Below, piece after piece: positions 12,163 to 23,255 of a stretch of DNA of 64,000 bases. The notes under the pieces are model-generated. The model was not told where the DNA came from. It ran no database searches and saw only the letters and a list, made by a program, of their open reading frames with translations. This DNA is from Perognathus longimembris pacificus (taxonomy: Eukaryota; Chordata; Mammalia; Rodentia; Heteromyidae), in the NCBI RefSeq assembly GCF_023159225.1, contig NC_063170.1, forward strand, positions 24,702,301 to 24,766,300, written 5' to 3'. The translations under genes and the position numbers were made by a program. Each line of letters starts with the position of its first letter. Position 1 is the first letter of the stretch.

Positions 12163-12272
12163 ATGTATGTGGGTATATATAAATACATCTATATATATGT
12201 GTGAGTGCATTCGTGTATGTATGCACATGTGTGCATCTGTGAATGTGTGTATATGCATACACATATATGTTT
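12163..12272. repeat. TA/TG-rich microsatellite
   Basis: Imperfect GTATATATAAATACATC and GTGTGTGCATCTGTGAATG repeats with ATGCACATGTGTGCAT-type alternating purine-pyrimidine DNA. Open frames across it are low complexity. Confidence 0.8.
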
Positions 12273-13003
12273 ATGTATCCAAATGTTCTTGTGAGAGCTG
12301 TATTGTGACAACATTTATAATTATTATTTCTGGTATTTTGTATAGAAATTTTGAATTTTTGTTCAAGTAGCTCAACTTGATTTCAAAAAGTTAAATGTGT
12401 AAAAGATAAAACAGTCTTTTTTCTTGACTGTGTGAGTGGAGCTCAGCTTCTGAAATGGTCTGTGAATGATTAAGGGCAGTGGCAATCAGTGCCATCTTTC
12501 TTAAATTCTCTTAGCATCAAGGACAAGAGACAAGTGCTGCTCCCTAGAATATCTCCTGACAGTGATGTGCGAACAAGCTCCTGGTAGACATGATAGCTAC
12601 TATAGTAAATAACTGAATGCTAGAGGCAGAGTATGGAGTCAAGAATAATGAGTGCTTCCTATATGCCAGGCCTCTTCTTTGTAGTTCCTCCCCATTCTCT
12701 CACTGAGTGATGACCAAACACTATGGCTTGCAGATGAACTTCTTTGGAAGTGAGATATGGTATGACCAGACAGACCATAAGACAGCTGAACAAATGTTGA
12801 AATTGTGGGGAATGATGACAGATGTTATAATGACTGAAAAATGTTTCACCAGGTCTTAAGAAAACTTTGAATGCAAGTCTTAGAGTTGGGTAAACAGTTC
12901 ATGGAGTGGATAAAAGAGGAGTATGCCATTAACATAGGAAATACTACATACTAGTGGCAAAGAGAAGTAGAACAGTAGTTGCCTAAGACATGGACTATCA
13001 CCC

Positions 13004-13165
13004 CTGGCTTTAGAATGTCACCCACATGGAAGATACCAAGCAACCATTTTGCTGAACTCTTACATTGGTAGGAGCCTAAAAGGGATGTCAATCAGTCACA
13101 AGCTGGCATTATCCTCATACTGTCCCTCCTATTCTCCAAGAATCCCAGTAAACCTTTATTGCCTT
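13004..13165 (-). repeat. Right arm of a diverged inverted repeat
   Basis: The reverse complement of this block matches 11874-12035 over its length with many substitutions and small gaps. The spacer between the arms is about 970 bp. Either two copies of one old repeat lie in opposite orientation, or a local inverted duplication has decayed. Confidence 0.7.
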
Positions 13166-13559
13166 ATCAGGTATAGGACCAGTGAAAGGCCGTAATTCAC
13201 AGCCTCATTGGGTGAGCAGTGAAGTTTTATTGGGAATTCCAGACTTCATCTGGGACAGAAGGGAAAATGTTGGCATTTTTATTTATACTTACCGTGGATT
13301 TCTCTCGTCTTTCCAATAGGTCATTATTTCTAAGAAAACTAGAGCTGTGTTTGATCCATTAACATTTACTGAAGACCCTTGTCCGCCCTCAGACACATCA
13401 ATAAATATTTTGAGAGCTAATTAATGAGTAAGCACTTTGATTGCACAGGAAGTATTAGCAAATTAGAGGAGGGAGAGATTTAAGTACAAGTACAAGTGAT
13501 GTGGAGTGATGGGCAAGTAATGAGAATGGAAGAAATAGATAAATTTAGGTGGGAAGCCT
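13166..13559. other. Unique sequence, no gene seen
   Basis: AT-rich, unassigned. Weak similarity to the flank left of 11874 suggests the inverted repeat may extend about 80 bp further here. Confidence 0.3.
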
Positions 13560-13745
13560 TTTGTTTGGAGGTAGTAGGGGTTGAACTCAGTACCTCACAC
13601 TCGCTGGGCAAGCACTGTGCCATTTGGGCCAGGCTCTCAGCCAGCCTTTTCCACTTCAGTGTGTTTTTGATTGAGTCTCGTGTTTTTTCCAGGGCTGGCC
13701 TTGGACCTTGATGGAATTTCAAGTGTATACTACTACACCTAGCAT
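13560..13745 (-). repeat. tRNA-Ala-type (ID-like) SINE with B1-like part
   Basis: The plus strand shows GGGGTTGAACTCAGTACC (reverse B-box region), GGCAAGCACTGTGCC, then CAGGGCTGGCCTTGGACC and a degraded GTGTATACTACTACACC end. The element therefore reads on the minus strand and combines a tRNA-like module with a B1-like one. Confidence 0.65.
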
Positions 13746-14080
13746 TGTGAGGAGACTTGGTTAGAGAACTGGTGCCTTCAAGATCAAGCTAATGATCCTC
13801 TTTGCAAAGGGATTGTCACTATCAGTACATGCATCACTTTAAGGAACCAAAATTTACTGGTAGGTAGAGGTTCTGAGATTATCTAGTTAATACTTATTTT
13901 ACAGTAGGAAAATAGATCTATGGAGACAAAATATCATTGTTATTATTTATAGCTACATTTGTTAGACATTATGACTCAAAAACAGTGAAAGCTTCATTTT
14001 GTTCCCCATGAAGTATGGATTTTTGTTTATCAAGTGAGAAAAATGAGATTCAAATGGATGCTGCAACTCTATGTCTAGGG
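13746..14080. other. Unique sequence, no gene seen
   Basis: AT-rich sequence without a recognisable feature. Confidence 0.35.
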
Positions 14081-14094
14081 AATCTTAGAATCTT

Positions 14095-14543
14095 TTTAAA
14101 TTTTTAAGTTTTTATTTTTATTATAATTAAAGATGATGTTCAGAGGGATGATAGTTATGTAAGTCAGATAATGAGTGTATTTCTTTTTGGATAATGTCAC
14201 CCTTTTCCTCTCTCTCTACCAGTTTTTCTTCCCACCCCCACCCACAAGTTGTACTGTTTATTTTCAACATAGGGTCCACTAATGCATTTGTTCACCCTTT
14301 TTGTTCCTCCATTTCTGCGATCCACCTTCCCCTCCCAAAGACTGGTAACTGATCATCAAGACAAAGGAAAAGAAAACACAAACAACAAAGAAGAAAAGCT
14401 CTTGCTTCCATTCCCTGGAGATAGTATCAATAAATATTATTTTATGTGATCAGAGGCACATAGGCATTGTATCTTCTTGTTCCTTCCTTAAGAGTATCCT
14501 CCTTTGGTCCCACTGTGTGTGAATTCCTAGAGTCCTATAAATG
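14095..14543 (-). mobile_element. L1 3' end with 10-bp TSD
   Basis: Antisense L1 3' UTR: an oligo-T start, GATGTTCAGAGGGATG, a C/T-rich block, GTTCACCCTTTTTG, then CTCTTGCTTCCATTCCC. It is flanked by TTAGAATCTT at 14085-14094 and 14544-14553. It is 5' truncated and more diverged than the L1 copies near 10 kb. Confidence 0.85.
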
Positions 14544-14553
14544 TTAGAATCTT

Positions 14554-16340
14554 CCAGAACTGCCCTTCAATTTGTGATACTAGAGCTGGGACTAGAGCTG
14601 GGACTCCATCTCCTAACTCAATCCTTCCTTTTCTACAGTGATGCTGTCCTAAGGTGCCAGAGAAAAGTGACAGTCCTGATTCTTGTCTAATCAAAGATAT
14701 AACTTATGTCTTAGGCTACAAAAAAAGAAGAGTCTAAGTCTTCAGAGGGAGACAAACTCTCATGGGAAAGTATTTATTACAAGTACATGAAGATAAGTTT
14801 CCTAACCTTACCCAAACCCCCGATTGAGCAAGTAATGTCTCTGGATTTCAAAGTTACAAGCTGAATTTGCTTGTATTTAACAGAGAAATCCTGTATGCAT
14901 ATACATAGGTTAAGGTGGGAGTCTTTAGCCCATGAAAGGATTTGACAGTGTCAGGTAGGGGGCAGTGTCACAGACCTTGTGAATGATAACCTTCTGTACC
15001 AGCTCTGGGCACCCTGTGAGTCATGGGGTTCAAGCCAACCCATCTTTCTTATTCAAGAATCTCATTCATGTACTGGAGTCAACTTCATCTGGAGTCTACC
15101 ATGAGACTCTTGCATGACCCCCAGAAAGCTGACCTGTAGTAATTCCTTTTAATATTCCAGTAGCAAGAAGTAGAGGGGAGTTCCGGTCATAATATCAGAC
15201 TGTGGCTACCTGTAAGTGCGAAGGTCATGCTCTTGTTATGCTATGGCATTGGTAGGTGCTCTCTGAAGTATTAGTGACATCCATTTTTTTAATTTCATAG
15301 TTAGATCTCTAACTGAACAGGATTATAATACCGCAATCCTCTTTAATGTAGTCTGTAAAAACACATTGATTTTATAGTTCTCCAAACCGATTACATTAAT
15401 ATCTGTGCATAATTAGTTTACACATTACTAAATTACTGACAGATTAAAAGTGAAATAGTGCAGTTCATACTCAGCAGCATAACTGCCAGAAAGGAAATTA
15501 ATATGGATTCAAATGGTCCTCAGAGACCTACATTGAAATAGCAAAAATCTATAAAGACTGCTTGCATTAGGAAATTTCTATCAGCAACATGTTTGTGGTT
15601 GATGCTTTCCTACATCGGCTAATATGAGCTGAGTGGTGCAAGAAATGATATGTGAATGATATTTTGGCTCTTCCCAATGCAAGCCTATGTTTGTTAAGAA
15701 GCAAATTCTTAGTTGTAGCATTGGATGTACAGGAAAAGAAAGCTTTCAAGTTGTAAATGAGCATTTTTGCTTTCCCTGGCTTTTTCTAAGTCCTGCTTCT
15801 GGAGTTGTGGCCTCATATTTTGCCTTCTCAGACCGTTGCTATGTTTCTCTCTGTGTCTCAGGAGACACACACACTGTTTTCTCTCTGAAATTTTGGAATG
15901 TCTTGACATCCCAGTGTGGCCTGGGCCCTGGGTGTGAGCTGGCCAGGGTGGGGAGATGGGAAGGCTGGAGAAACCATGAGACAGTTCTTCAGTCCATCCT
16001 GGTTCCTGATGAAGTGATGGTAGACCCAGCCTTTAAATAAACAAACAGCAAACAAACAAACAAAAATACCTTCTTTCCTGTCAGGAGATTTTTGCTGTCT
16101 TTTGAACATCCCAAATCACTTGCTCACCTACAGGAGTTCCAGGATAGACTACTTTTTCTTTTGCATATGTAACAAAGATACATCTGAATTTCCATTGGAA
16201 AGATACTTATGATCTAACAAATTCTGAAGAAGTTGCTGTTATATGTTGTTTCAAAATGACCAAAACAGTCACTACCAGTCAGCAGGAACAAGAGTGGATG
16301 TTTTTTGACTACCTCCTTTCATGTAGGGTCTCCCTACTGT
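14554..16340. other. Unique sequence with a CNE-like block
   Basis: A 12-bp unit (TAGAGCTGGGAC) is tandemly doubled at 14581-14604. Positions 15290-15480 are AT-rich with TAAT-type sites (CATAATTAGTTTAC) and look like conserved non-coding DNA, though conservation is untested. At 15687-16040 a 117-codon plus-strand frame and an opposed frame overlap, with no known domain. Confidence 0.4.
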
Positions 16341-16344
16341 CATT

Positions 16345-16460
16345 TTCACAGTCATTCTGTGAGGAAAGTACCTTCACTTCTATTTTATTAATGAGAAATT
16401 TCTTAGAGTGGTATAGTGACTCGGCCATGGTAACACAGTTAATAAAATGAGAAAGTCGTG
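16345..16460 (-). repeat. MIR SINE
   Basis: Antisense MIR order: CAGTCATTCTGTGAGGAAAG, TCTATTTTATTAATGAGAAA, then GTGACTCGGCCATGGTAACACAG. These match the MIR core (CCCTGTGAGGTAGG, CATTTTACAGATGAGGAAA, GACTTGCCCAAGGTCACACAG). Confidence 0.7.
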
Positions 16461-16887
16461 TTTTTAATTCTTTTCTATTGGTCTAAGAAGCTCAAGTAGG
16501 TAATGGGAAGACAGACATAAAAGAGGAGGAAGGAATCTGGAGACATTAATGATTGTCCATGAGCTCTAGGAAGTCATCTCAAGTTTTCAAAATAGCTCAC
16601 GAAATGTTCAAAGACTTCTGTCACATATTGTGATCAGTGTGCAAATCACCATGCTTTAGGTCACATGCTAATACAGGTCACAGGATGATAGATTGTTCCA
16701 GGCAATGAGGGACTGGAAGACAGAGAAGAAAGGAGTCAACTAGCAAAGAGACAGCCCAACACTGTGGCTGAATTTTACTTGTAAGAAGAAAGTTACTAGA
16801 CCCAGTTTAATTCAATATAAGTATGAGGAGGAGGAGATAACTGGGCACTAGATTCAAAGTTTCCGATTACAGCCATAAATTTACTCT
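16461..16887. other. Unique sequence, no gene seen
   Basis: Unassigned unique sequence between a MIR and a SINE pair, without a recognisable feature. Confidence 0.35.
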
Positions 16888-17136
16888 TTTATTTTTGTTT
16901 TTGCCAGTCCTGATGTTTGAACTCAGTGCCTGGGCACTGTCCCTGAGCCTCTTTGTGCTCAAGGCCAGTGCTCTTATCACTTAAGTCACAGTACAACTTC
17001 TGGCCCTTTTCTGAGTAGTTTATTTGCGATAAGAGGCTTGCTGACTTTCCTGCCTGGGCTGTCTTTGAACCATGATCTTCAGATCTCAGCCTTCTGAGGA
17101 ACTAGGATTACAGGCCTGAGCCACCAGCATCCAGTT
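16888..17136 (-). repeat. B1-Geo composite SINE
   Basis: Nearly full length. In element orientation it has a B1-like left part (CCTGTAATCCTAG, AGATCTGAAGATCATGG) and a Geo right part (GGGCCAGAAGTTG, CTTAAGTGATAAGAGCACTGG, CCAGGCACTGAGTTCAAAC), ending in an A-rich tail (plus-strand TTTTATTTTTGTTTTTGCC). It is diverged, so an older insertion. Confidence 0.85.
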
Positions 17137-17189
17137 TAGTTTTCCTTTATACTACAGTATTCATATTGAGTGTGATTAAGTAGGGCATG

Positions 17190-17395
17190 TAGTCAGGGCC
17201 TAGGCACTGTCCCTTAGCTTTTGTGCTTCATTCTGGTTTCTACTGCTTCAGCCATACCTCCATTCCAATTTTTTGCTGCTTAATTGGACATAAGAGTCTC
17301 TCAGATTTGTCTGCCCTGACTAGATTCGAACTAAGATCCTTAGATCTCAGCTTCCTGAGTAACTAGGATTACAGACCTGAGCAACTGGTACCAGC
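17190..17395 (-). repeat. B1-Geo composite SINE (second copy)
   Basis: Same orientation and order as the copy at 16888. The plus strand shows GGGCCTAGGCACTGTCCC (Geo end), then AGATCTCAGCTTCCTGAG and TAGGATTACAGACCTGAG (B1 end). The extreme 3' end is lost. Confidence 0.8.
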
Positions 17396-17547
17396 CATAT
17401 TTAGTTTTTCATAAATAGTTATTAAATTACTTACTGAGGATCAGGTTTGATATTTGAAAGTAAAGATATTTTGGCAGTCCAAAAGTAATATTGTTAAAAT
17501 TCTATAGTAGACATGAAGACTACATTATATATTATTAAGTATTTCAC

Positions 17548-17735
17548 ATATACCAGCTGACTCAGTCTTCATAGTAATGGTACAAAATAAATATCATGAT
17601 TATATCCAACATTCACATCAGGATAACTGAGGCATGGAAAGGTTGCAGTAATCTTATAGGGTCACCTGGCACTCAAGCTAGAATTCAATGCTTGCTGGGA
17701 CTCTGTTCTTTTCTTAACCACCAAGCTGTACCTGC
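17548..17735 (-). repeat. MIR SINE
   Basis: Antisense MIR: TCAGTCTTCATAGTAATGGT, ATCAGGATAACTGAGGCATG, then GTCACCTGGCACTCAAGC and AGAATTCAATGC. The ACTGAGGC-to-TCAAGCTAGAATTC spacing fits MIR. Confidence 0.65.
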
Positions 17736-18654
17736 ATACTTTGGAGGGATTCTAGAGAAAATGGATTGAGTGGACACAATATAGAAACTGGCAAGTAGTT
17801 CCAGAGACATTGCCAAAGTCTGAGAAGTGGCTTGAAATGAGTTCATTGTGGAGGACCTAAGAGGAAGTTAATACTGTTGTAACAAGGAGGATGTTGGGCT
17901 TTTTTCCCAGCAGAAATTAGAGTGTAGAAGAAGACAGCATGAAGTATAGCCCATAGGAGATGTGTGTGCAGAGGCTGAATATTTCCTGAGTAGCAACAGG
18001 AAAGGAGAGCGGAAGTCATCTTTCACTCCCATGATAGATTTGTTGGGAGAAATTGATGCCCAGATGTGCTTAGTCAGTTCCCAATAATCAGGGATGCAAG
18101 CACTAAAATCAAGGGCTTGCTAAGAGTTCTAGGTTCCCTTTTCCTAGTTTGTGGAATACATCAGCAGAACAGAAGGCCTTGTCACCATGAGTGACAAGAC
18201 CATGAGTGGTCTTCCTAATTGCCTTCTGCCAAATATATCTGTCTTTCCTTTTTCAAGGTGCCAGGCAGAGTAGATCTGTTTGCTTTGTGTGAAGTCAGGA
18301 TAGCCAAGAGCTTTGTTCTGTCCAATGAAATGCAGGTGAAAACAGCTTTCACTTTCAGAATTTTGGAGAGACAGCCTAGACCATGCCATGCCCTCTTTTC
18401 CCAGCCACAGACATCCTAGAGTTGAGCCTTCTTTAGCTATGGCCCCTATGTGACTGGCTTGAGTATACTGCTTACATTACTATGAGTGTGCAGAATGAAG
18501 GAGGGAAAGAAGGAAAGGAAGGGAGAAGTGGGGGAGAGAAAGTGGCCCATGTAGTTCCAGAAACTGGTGGGGCAGAAGTTTGTAGGAAGACTAGCAAGAG
18601 AAAAATTTCAGCAGATGCCAGCAATATCAGGGTCCAGCTATCATCTTGTGTCTT
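17736..18654. other. Unique sequence, no gene seen
   Basis: Opposed open frames at 18144-18419 (81 and 66 codons) carry no known domain. A GGGAAAGAAGG purine-rich patch lies near 18500. Nothing else is supported. Confidence 0.4.
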
Positions 18655-18665
18655 AAGAAACCATT

Positions 18666-18869
18666 ACAGGGGCTGGGAATATGGCCTAGTGGCAAGAGCG
18701 CTTGCCTCCTACACATGAAGCTCTCCATTCGATTCTCCAGCACCACATATATGGAAAACGGCCAGAAGGGGCACTGTGGCTCAGGTGGCAGAGTGCTAGC
18801 CTTGAGCGGGAAGAAGCCAGGGATGGTGCTCAGGCCCTGAGTCCAAGGCCCAGGACTGGCCAAAAGAAA
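18666..18869 (+). repeat. IDL-Geo dimeric SINE, 11-bp TSD
   Basis: The left IDL monomer starts GGGGCTGGGAATATGGCC and has an ID-like A-box (AGTGGCAAGAGCG) and a decayed B-box (CATTCGATTCTCC). The right Geo monomer has GTGGCTCAGGTGGCAGAGTG and ends AGGACTGGCC plus an A-rich tail. Flanked by AAGAAACCATT at 18655-18665 and 18870-18880. It carries the GAGCGGGAAGAAG variant shared with the youngest copies here. Confidence 0.95.
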
Positions 18870-19062
18870 AAGAAACCATTGCATTTGATTGGGTGAAGCT
18901 CTCCCACATTGTGGAAAAGGTGTTTTTACAAAATAACTGAGCCCCCGAGCCTGTCTTGGTTAGCACATGAACTTGATCATCAAAGGAACTGCTTGTTACC
19001 ACCCATTCCTCCAGGCAATACTGACTATTACACCTCACTCCTCCAAAACGAATAAAACTTAA

Positions 19063-19124
19063 CAGTAGACACTAAACAGCAAACACTACTATTGAAGACA
19101 TTATTTTTTAAAATTACATAACAT
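19063..19124 (+). repeat. 62-bp segment duplicated at 21106
   Basis: This block, from CAGTAGACACTAAACAGC to AAATTACATAACAT, recurs at 21106-21164 with one substitution and a few missing bases. The second copy stops exactly where an L1 begins. Confidence 0.9.
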
Positions 19125-19756
19125 TTCTTTAAAACTTTTTATATTTTTGGTGTTCTTTTAAAACAGTACTAGGTTCTTCTTTAAAAAAAATATGCTTTTC
19201 TATATGTCTTATCCATGGATTGCCAAAAGATGCTGGAGAAACACAGGTCAATTCTGAGAGGGAGATGGATGTGAAGATACTAGTTGCTTCTGGTCACAAA
19301 GTTGAAGGGTCATCTACAAAAAAAACTGACATCCAAGTAGCATGTGAGCCATCAGAGAGACATCAGAGTCCATGAATGGGTTAATCAGGAAATCCAGGCT
19401 TTCAGGAGATTGCTAATCAACTAGTCATAGAGAGGATGTTCAAAATTATCTCACCTGACTGTGGTTGCCATGGAAACCTGCTTCGCTTATTTATATTTCT
19501 CACCCACCCCACCCTCTCCAGAAATTACTAAGAGTAATAATTTGGCCAGTTATTAAAAAAGACAAGGAATGGGCCATGTGAACCGAGGCAAGAAATGAAA
19601 AGAGAAGGAAAAATGGACGCATCACTGGGAACAGGTTCAATTAGCAGCTAGCTCTTTCCTTCTTCTTCTTAGTAAATGTTGGTGGTTTGGGATTGTAAAG
19701 GAAGTGTGAGGGAAGATTATAATTCAAGAAGGAAGGTCTTATTTTCTTTAGGATTA
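19125..19756. other. Unique sequence, no gene seen
   Basis: A/T-rich, with a run of A near 19180-19190. No exon or repeat recognised. Confidence 0.35.
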
Positions 19757-19770
19757 AAAACTGGAAATGA

Positions 19771-19982
19771 GGGTTGGGAATATGGCTTAGTGGCAAGAGT
19801 GCTCGCCTACTATACATGAAGCCCTGGGTTCAATTCCTCAGCACCACATATGTAGAAAATGGTGAGAAGTGGCGCTGTGGCTCAAGTGGCAGAGTGCTAG
19901 CCTTGGACAAAAAGAAGCCAGGGACAGTGCTCAGGCCCTGAGTTCAAGGCCCAGGACTGGCAAAAACAGACAAAAAAAAAAC
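19771..19982 (+). repeat. IDL-Geo dimeric SINE, 14-bp TSD
   Basis: Intact dimer with A-box TTAGTGGCAAGAGTG, B-box GGGTTCAATTCC, the Geo part with GTGGCTCAAGTGGCAGAGTG, and an A-rich tail. TSD AAAACTGGAAATGA at 19757-19770, repeated with one change at 19983-19996. It has the GGACAAAAAGAAGCC variant, so it belongs to a different subfamily from the copies with GCGGGAAGAAG. Confidence 0.95.
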
Positions 19983-19996
19983 AAAACTGAAAATGA

Positions 19997-20869
19997 ATCC
20001 TCCTGAAGAAAGTTGTATGTGTGTGTTTGCAGGTATGATTCTCATGTCTGTCCCAAAGACACGTCTACGATCTTCTCCTAGAATGTCTCTTCTTCACTTC
20101 AAAGACACAGCACACACACTAATTTGGTTTTGGTGATGTCAAGACAAGCTCCTGGCCAAGTAGATGTTAGGGCTTTGTGATTATAGACACCCTGGAAACT
20201 TTCAGAAAAACAGCCAGGGCCACACTCCACCTAAAGTCCATTCAAGGACCCCTAATAGAACATAATAGTTAAAGGAAAGGAATCAGGTTGTTGACTTGAT
20301 AGGGTATTAAGATCCTTATATTAATGATTCCTTTTTATTAATGATTAGTTTCCCCTGGTCCTGAGACCACTTTCTTCACTTAATAAGAAAGGTCTTTGGG
20401 TGTAGGATGGATGGATAATGCTTTCTGATTCCTACTTTAGATCAGTGTAACCATCAAATCTTTTATTTGTCATAATATGTCTTTTTCTCCTCAAGGTAGG
20501 TGGGTGAGACAGTTTTTAGGCAAACTGTGTTGCTTTTCCTCAGAGTTTTACAGAGAAGTATATACATAAACATAAGCACACAGAGAGTAATATATTTGTT
20601 CAGTACTGAAAATGTTGGATAGAGAAAAGAAGCAAATAAATTAAAAATCTTTTCTTGAAAAAAATAAAATGGTATTCCTTTTATACAATTTTGACACTTA
20701 TTTTTCTGGTGAAATATTATAATTGTTACTAGATATTATTTCTTACTGGAATACTAGAAGTCATTATTTCTCAAATATTACACATGTACAGCTTTTATTT
20801 TTACTACTATTATTAATTTTTCTAACAATAGCTTACTTATATTTAACTTGCTTATATCCATCATGATTT
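19997..20869. other. Unique AT-rich sequence
   Basis: No gene seen. Positions 20640-20860 are very AT-rich and may be decayed L1, merging into the clearer relic that follows. Confidence 0.35.
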
Positions 20870-21075
20870 CCTTAACAGAAAATTTCTAAAAGTGGCATTG
20901 CTGGGCAAATAAGCCTGTACAAGTCTAAATTATTAGTGGTAATTAGCCATGTGTGAGAACTCCCATTTTCCCAAACCCCCATTATCATAGATGATTAAAA
21001 TAAAATACATTTTGGATGATAAATTACCATTGCTTCTTTTTCTTTTGTGAATTGTCTGTTATAATTTTCTCTTAT
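20870..21075 (-). repeat. Ancient antisense L1 relic
   Basis: The plus strand reads AGTGGCATTGCTGGGCAAATA, then GAGAACTCCCATTTTCCCAAACCC and TTTTGTGAATTGTCTGTTA. This is the order in antisense ORF2/3' regions of old mammalian L1s (GTGGAATTGCTGGGTCA, GTTTCCCCACACCC, TGTGAATTGCCTGTTC). Heavily decayed. Confidence 0.65.
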
Positions 21076-21105
21076 TACTATATATGTATATATATATATA
21101 TATAT
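21076..21105. repeat. (TA)n microsatellite
   Basis: An almost pure TA run ending at the start of the duplicated 59-bp segment. Confidence 0.85.
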
Positions 21106-21164
21106 CAGTAGACACTAAACAGCAAACACTACCATTGAAGACATTTTTTTAAATTACATAACAT
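21106..21164 (+). repeat. Second copy of the 19063 segment
   Basis: Matches 19063-19124 closely. Homology ends at 21164, the 5' boundary of the adjoining L1. The last 14 bases also act as the L1's upstream TSD. Confidence 0.88.
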
Positions 21165-21557
21165 CAACATCCCATGTGTATCTGTAGCTTCTACTATTGA
21201 TGATGTTCTTGTATCACCTTCCTGTGGTTGTATCTACACTATCTCTGTAATCTTATCTGAGCATATTGGAAACCATCTATACTGGTATTAGAACTAGGAA
21301 ATTGAAAGGGAATACCAAAATCAAGAGACACAGGGTAAATAAAGACAAACAACTACAAACGCAATAGTTGCAAAACTGTTTGGTGTAAGTGAACCGAACA
21401 ACTCATGGGGGAAAGGGAAAGGGGGAAGAGGGAGGGGGGAATGAGGGACGAGGTAACAAACAGTACAAGAAATGTATCCAATGCCTAACGTATGAAACTG
21501 TAACCTCTCTGTACATCAGTTTGATAATAAAAATTTGAAAATGTAAAAAATGTAAAA
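21165..21557 (+). mobile_element. L1 3' end, 5' truncated, TSD
   Basis: Sense L1 3' region: CATCCCATGTGTATCTGTAG, TCTCTGTAATCTTATCTGAG, a purine-rich GGGGGAAAGGG block, then TGTACATCAGTTTGATAATA and an A-rich end. Flanked by AAATTACATAACAT (21151-21164) and AAATTACATAGCAT (21558-21571). It belongs to the same L1 family as the inner element at 9.9-10.9 kb. Confidence 0.9.
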
Positions 21558-21571
21558 AAATTACATAGCAT

Positions 21572-22002
21572 ATCTATCTATATCTATATATACATATCCT
21601 ATTTTGACCTTTCCTCTTAGTCCTTTTTGAGATGTTGTGAATGAGACATAACTATATTAGTTTGATTATTATTGCCATGTTTTTATTTATATGCAGGCTT
21701 TGCCAACTCCATAATATAGAGAAAACTATATTCCTGGAGAAGCTTATTTCTTCTTTTTACACTTAACAAATATATTTCATCTACAATCTACTCCTCTAAC
21801 TATAACACAGAGACTGTCTACCTTCTATGTAAATAGCCTGTTGCCATATACCAAAATTGATATATCACTTCCTCTGATTATGTCACTTTTATTATACTTC
21901 TTAAATTTCCTTAAAAATGTTTGTGATTTTTATTTTGTTTACTATATTCCTATTTCTGATTTCTATGTGCTCCCCTACTTAAGTATATAACATTTCCTTT
22001 GG
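21572..22002. other. AT-rich unique sequence
   Basis: Begins with an ATCTATCTATATC-type simple run. No gene or assigned repeat. Confidence 0.35.
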
Positions 22003-22078
22003 TGGGACTGGGGTTTGAACACAGGGCTCACATTTGTTAGAACTGTGTTCTACCACTTTAGTCATGCCCCCAGCTAAG
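22003..22078 (-). repeat. tRNA-Ala-type SINE head fragment
   Basis: The plus strand shows GACTGGGGTTTGAACACAGGG (reverse B-box), then TGTTCTACCACTTTAGTCATG (reverse A-box) and GCCCCCAGC. Only the tRNA-like head survives. Confidence 0.6.
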
Positions 22079-23255
22079 TATAAATTTATAAAAGATTCTA
22101 ATCGATAGAAGAAAAATTACCTTAGTCCTCTCCTTCCCCAAACATTCTTGATTACTGCTATGCACCAATTCTTCTTCATAAACTTTGGGATTCTTTTATG
22201 AATGAAAAATACCAGACATTGAGATTTATTTATGGTCTAAGTTGGAGTCAGTATAATTATTAGCATGATTAAATTATCTTTCTATGGTTCAGGGAAAAGG
22301 TCAATGGTTTCTTGGAAACTCATATAATTTAGACTTTTCTTTGGATTTAGAAAAAAAAAATATCTTTCTGAAGAAAACTTCTCTGTGGCAGAGAAACTGA
22401 GAGTAGAACTGAACTCGTTTTAGATTGTTTATATAGAGAGGTTTTCCTGGAGCAACTCATGCAGAAGAAGCCGCAGATACCCACTGGAAAGGTTAGTGAA
22501 GAAAATGAAGTTTTATTTAGGAAAGAAAACTTTAATACAGAGACCTGGAAAGATAACTGCTCTAGCTCACAGCTACCTGGACAACACTTTGTACTTAGGA
22601 TGTGGCTGTCTGGCTCTCTTCCTTTCTTCTTGCTATGCTCCAAAGAGCTAATGTTTGGTATTTAGGAGTCTTTTTTCTTTTTGACTTGAAAAGACATACA
22701 TCAATGATTTTACCATTGCTTTGAAAACTAATCTTCTAAGGCTAGGGAAGAAATAGTCGTGAAAACCCAAATTAAATTGTAGAGTTGGCTTTTTTTTTCC
22801 TTCAGATTTTATTATTTTGGCTGTTACTGAAGAATGGTGAGAAAGTTTTCCATTGTTGAAAAAAGATGGAGTGTTTTTTTCCATACATTATCAGAAGCAG
22901 TTTAAATTTATGCAAATTGTAACATGATTCTTTCCTAATTGGGTGGTATGTGACAGGAGGTAGGGGTGCGTTGGTCAAGCCCAGGGAGCCATAGCATAGA
23001 TAAAGAGGAGTCACATGGGAAGTCACACCATAATACAGTCAAAATCTAGTGTTACAACCACCCAGATTACTAGTGACAAACAAAAATGATGGTGAAAGTA
23101 AACATAGGTTTAAAATTTGGTTTGCTTTTTAGCTATTTTAGAATAGATCACATTAAGAGGCAACATTCTTCTACCAAAGAAGTTTAACATTCAACCAAGT
23201 GCTGACAGTAGTCAAAATGTATTTTACTTGTCCTGTTTAATCAAATGAAGAAATG
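22079..23255. other. Unique sequence, no gene seen
   Basis: Frames of 68-98 codons on both strands (22347-22884) have no known domain and no promoter or splice context. I see no repeat. Confidence 0.4.

Noticed and set aside
18669..18760. Functional tRNA gene at IDL heads
   Set aside because: A- and B-box-like sequences are present, but the heads sit in dimeric SINEs with A-tails and TSDs and lack a normal cloverleaf.
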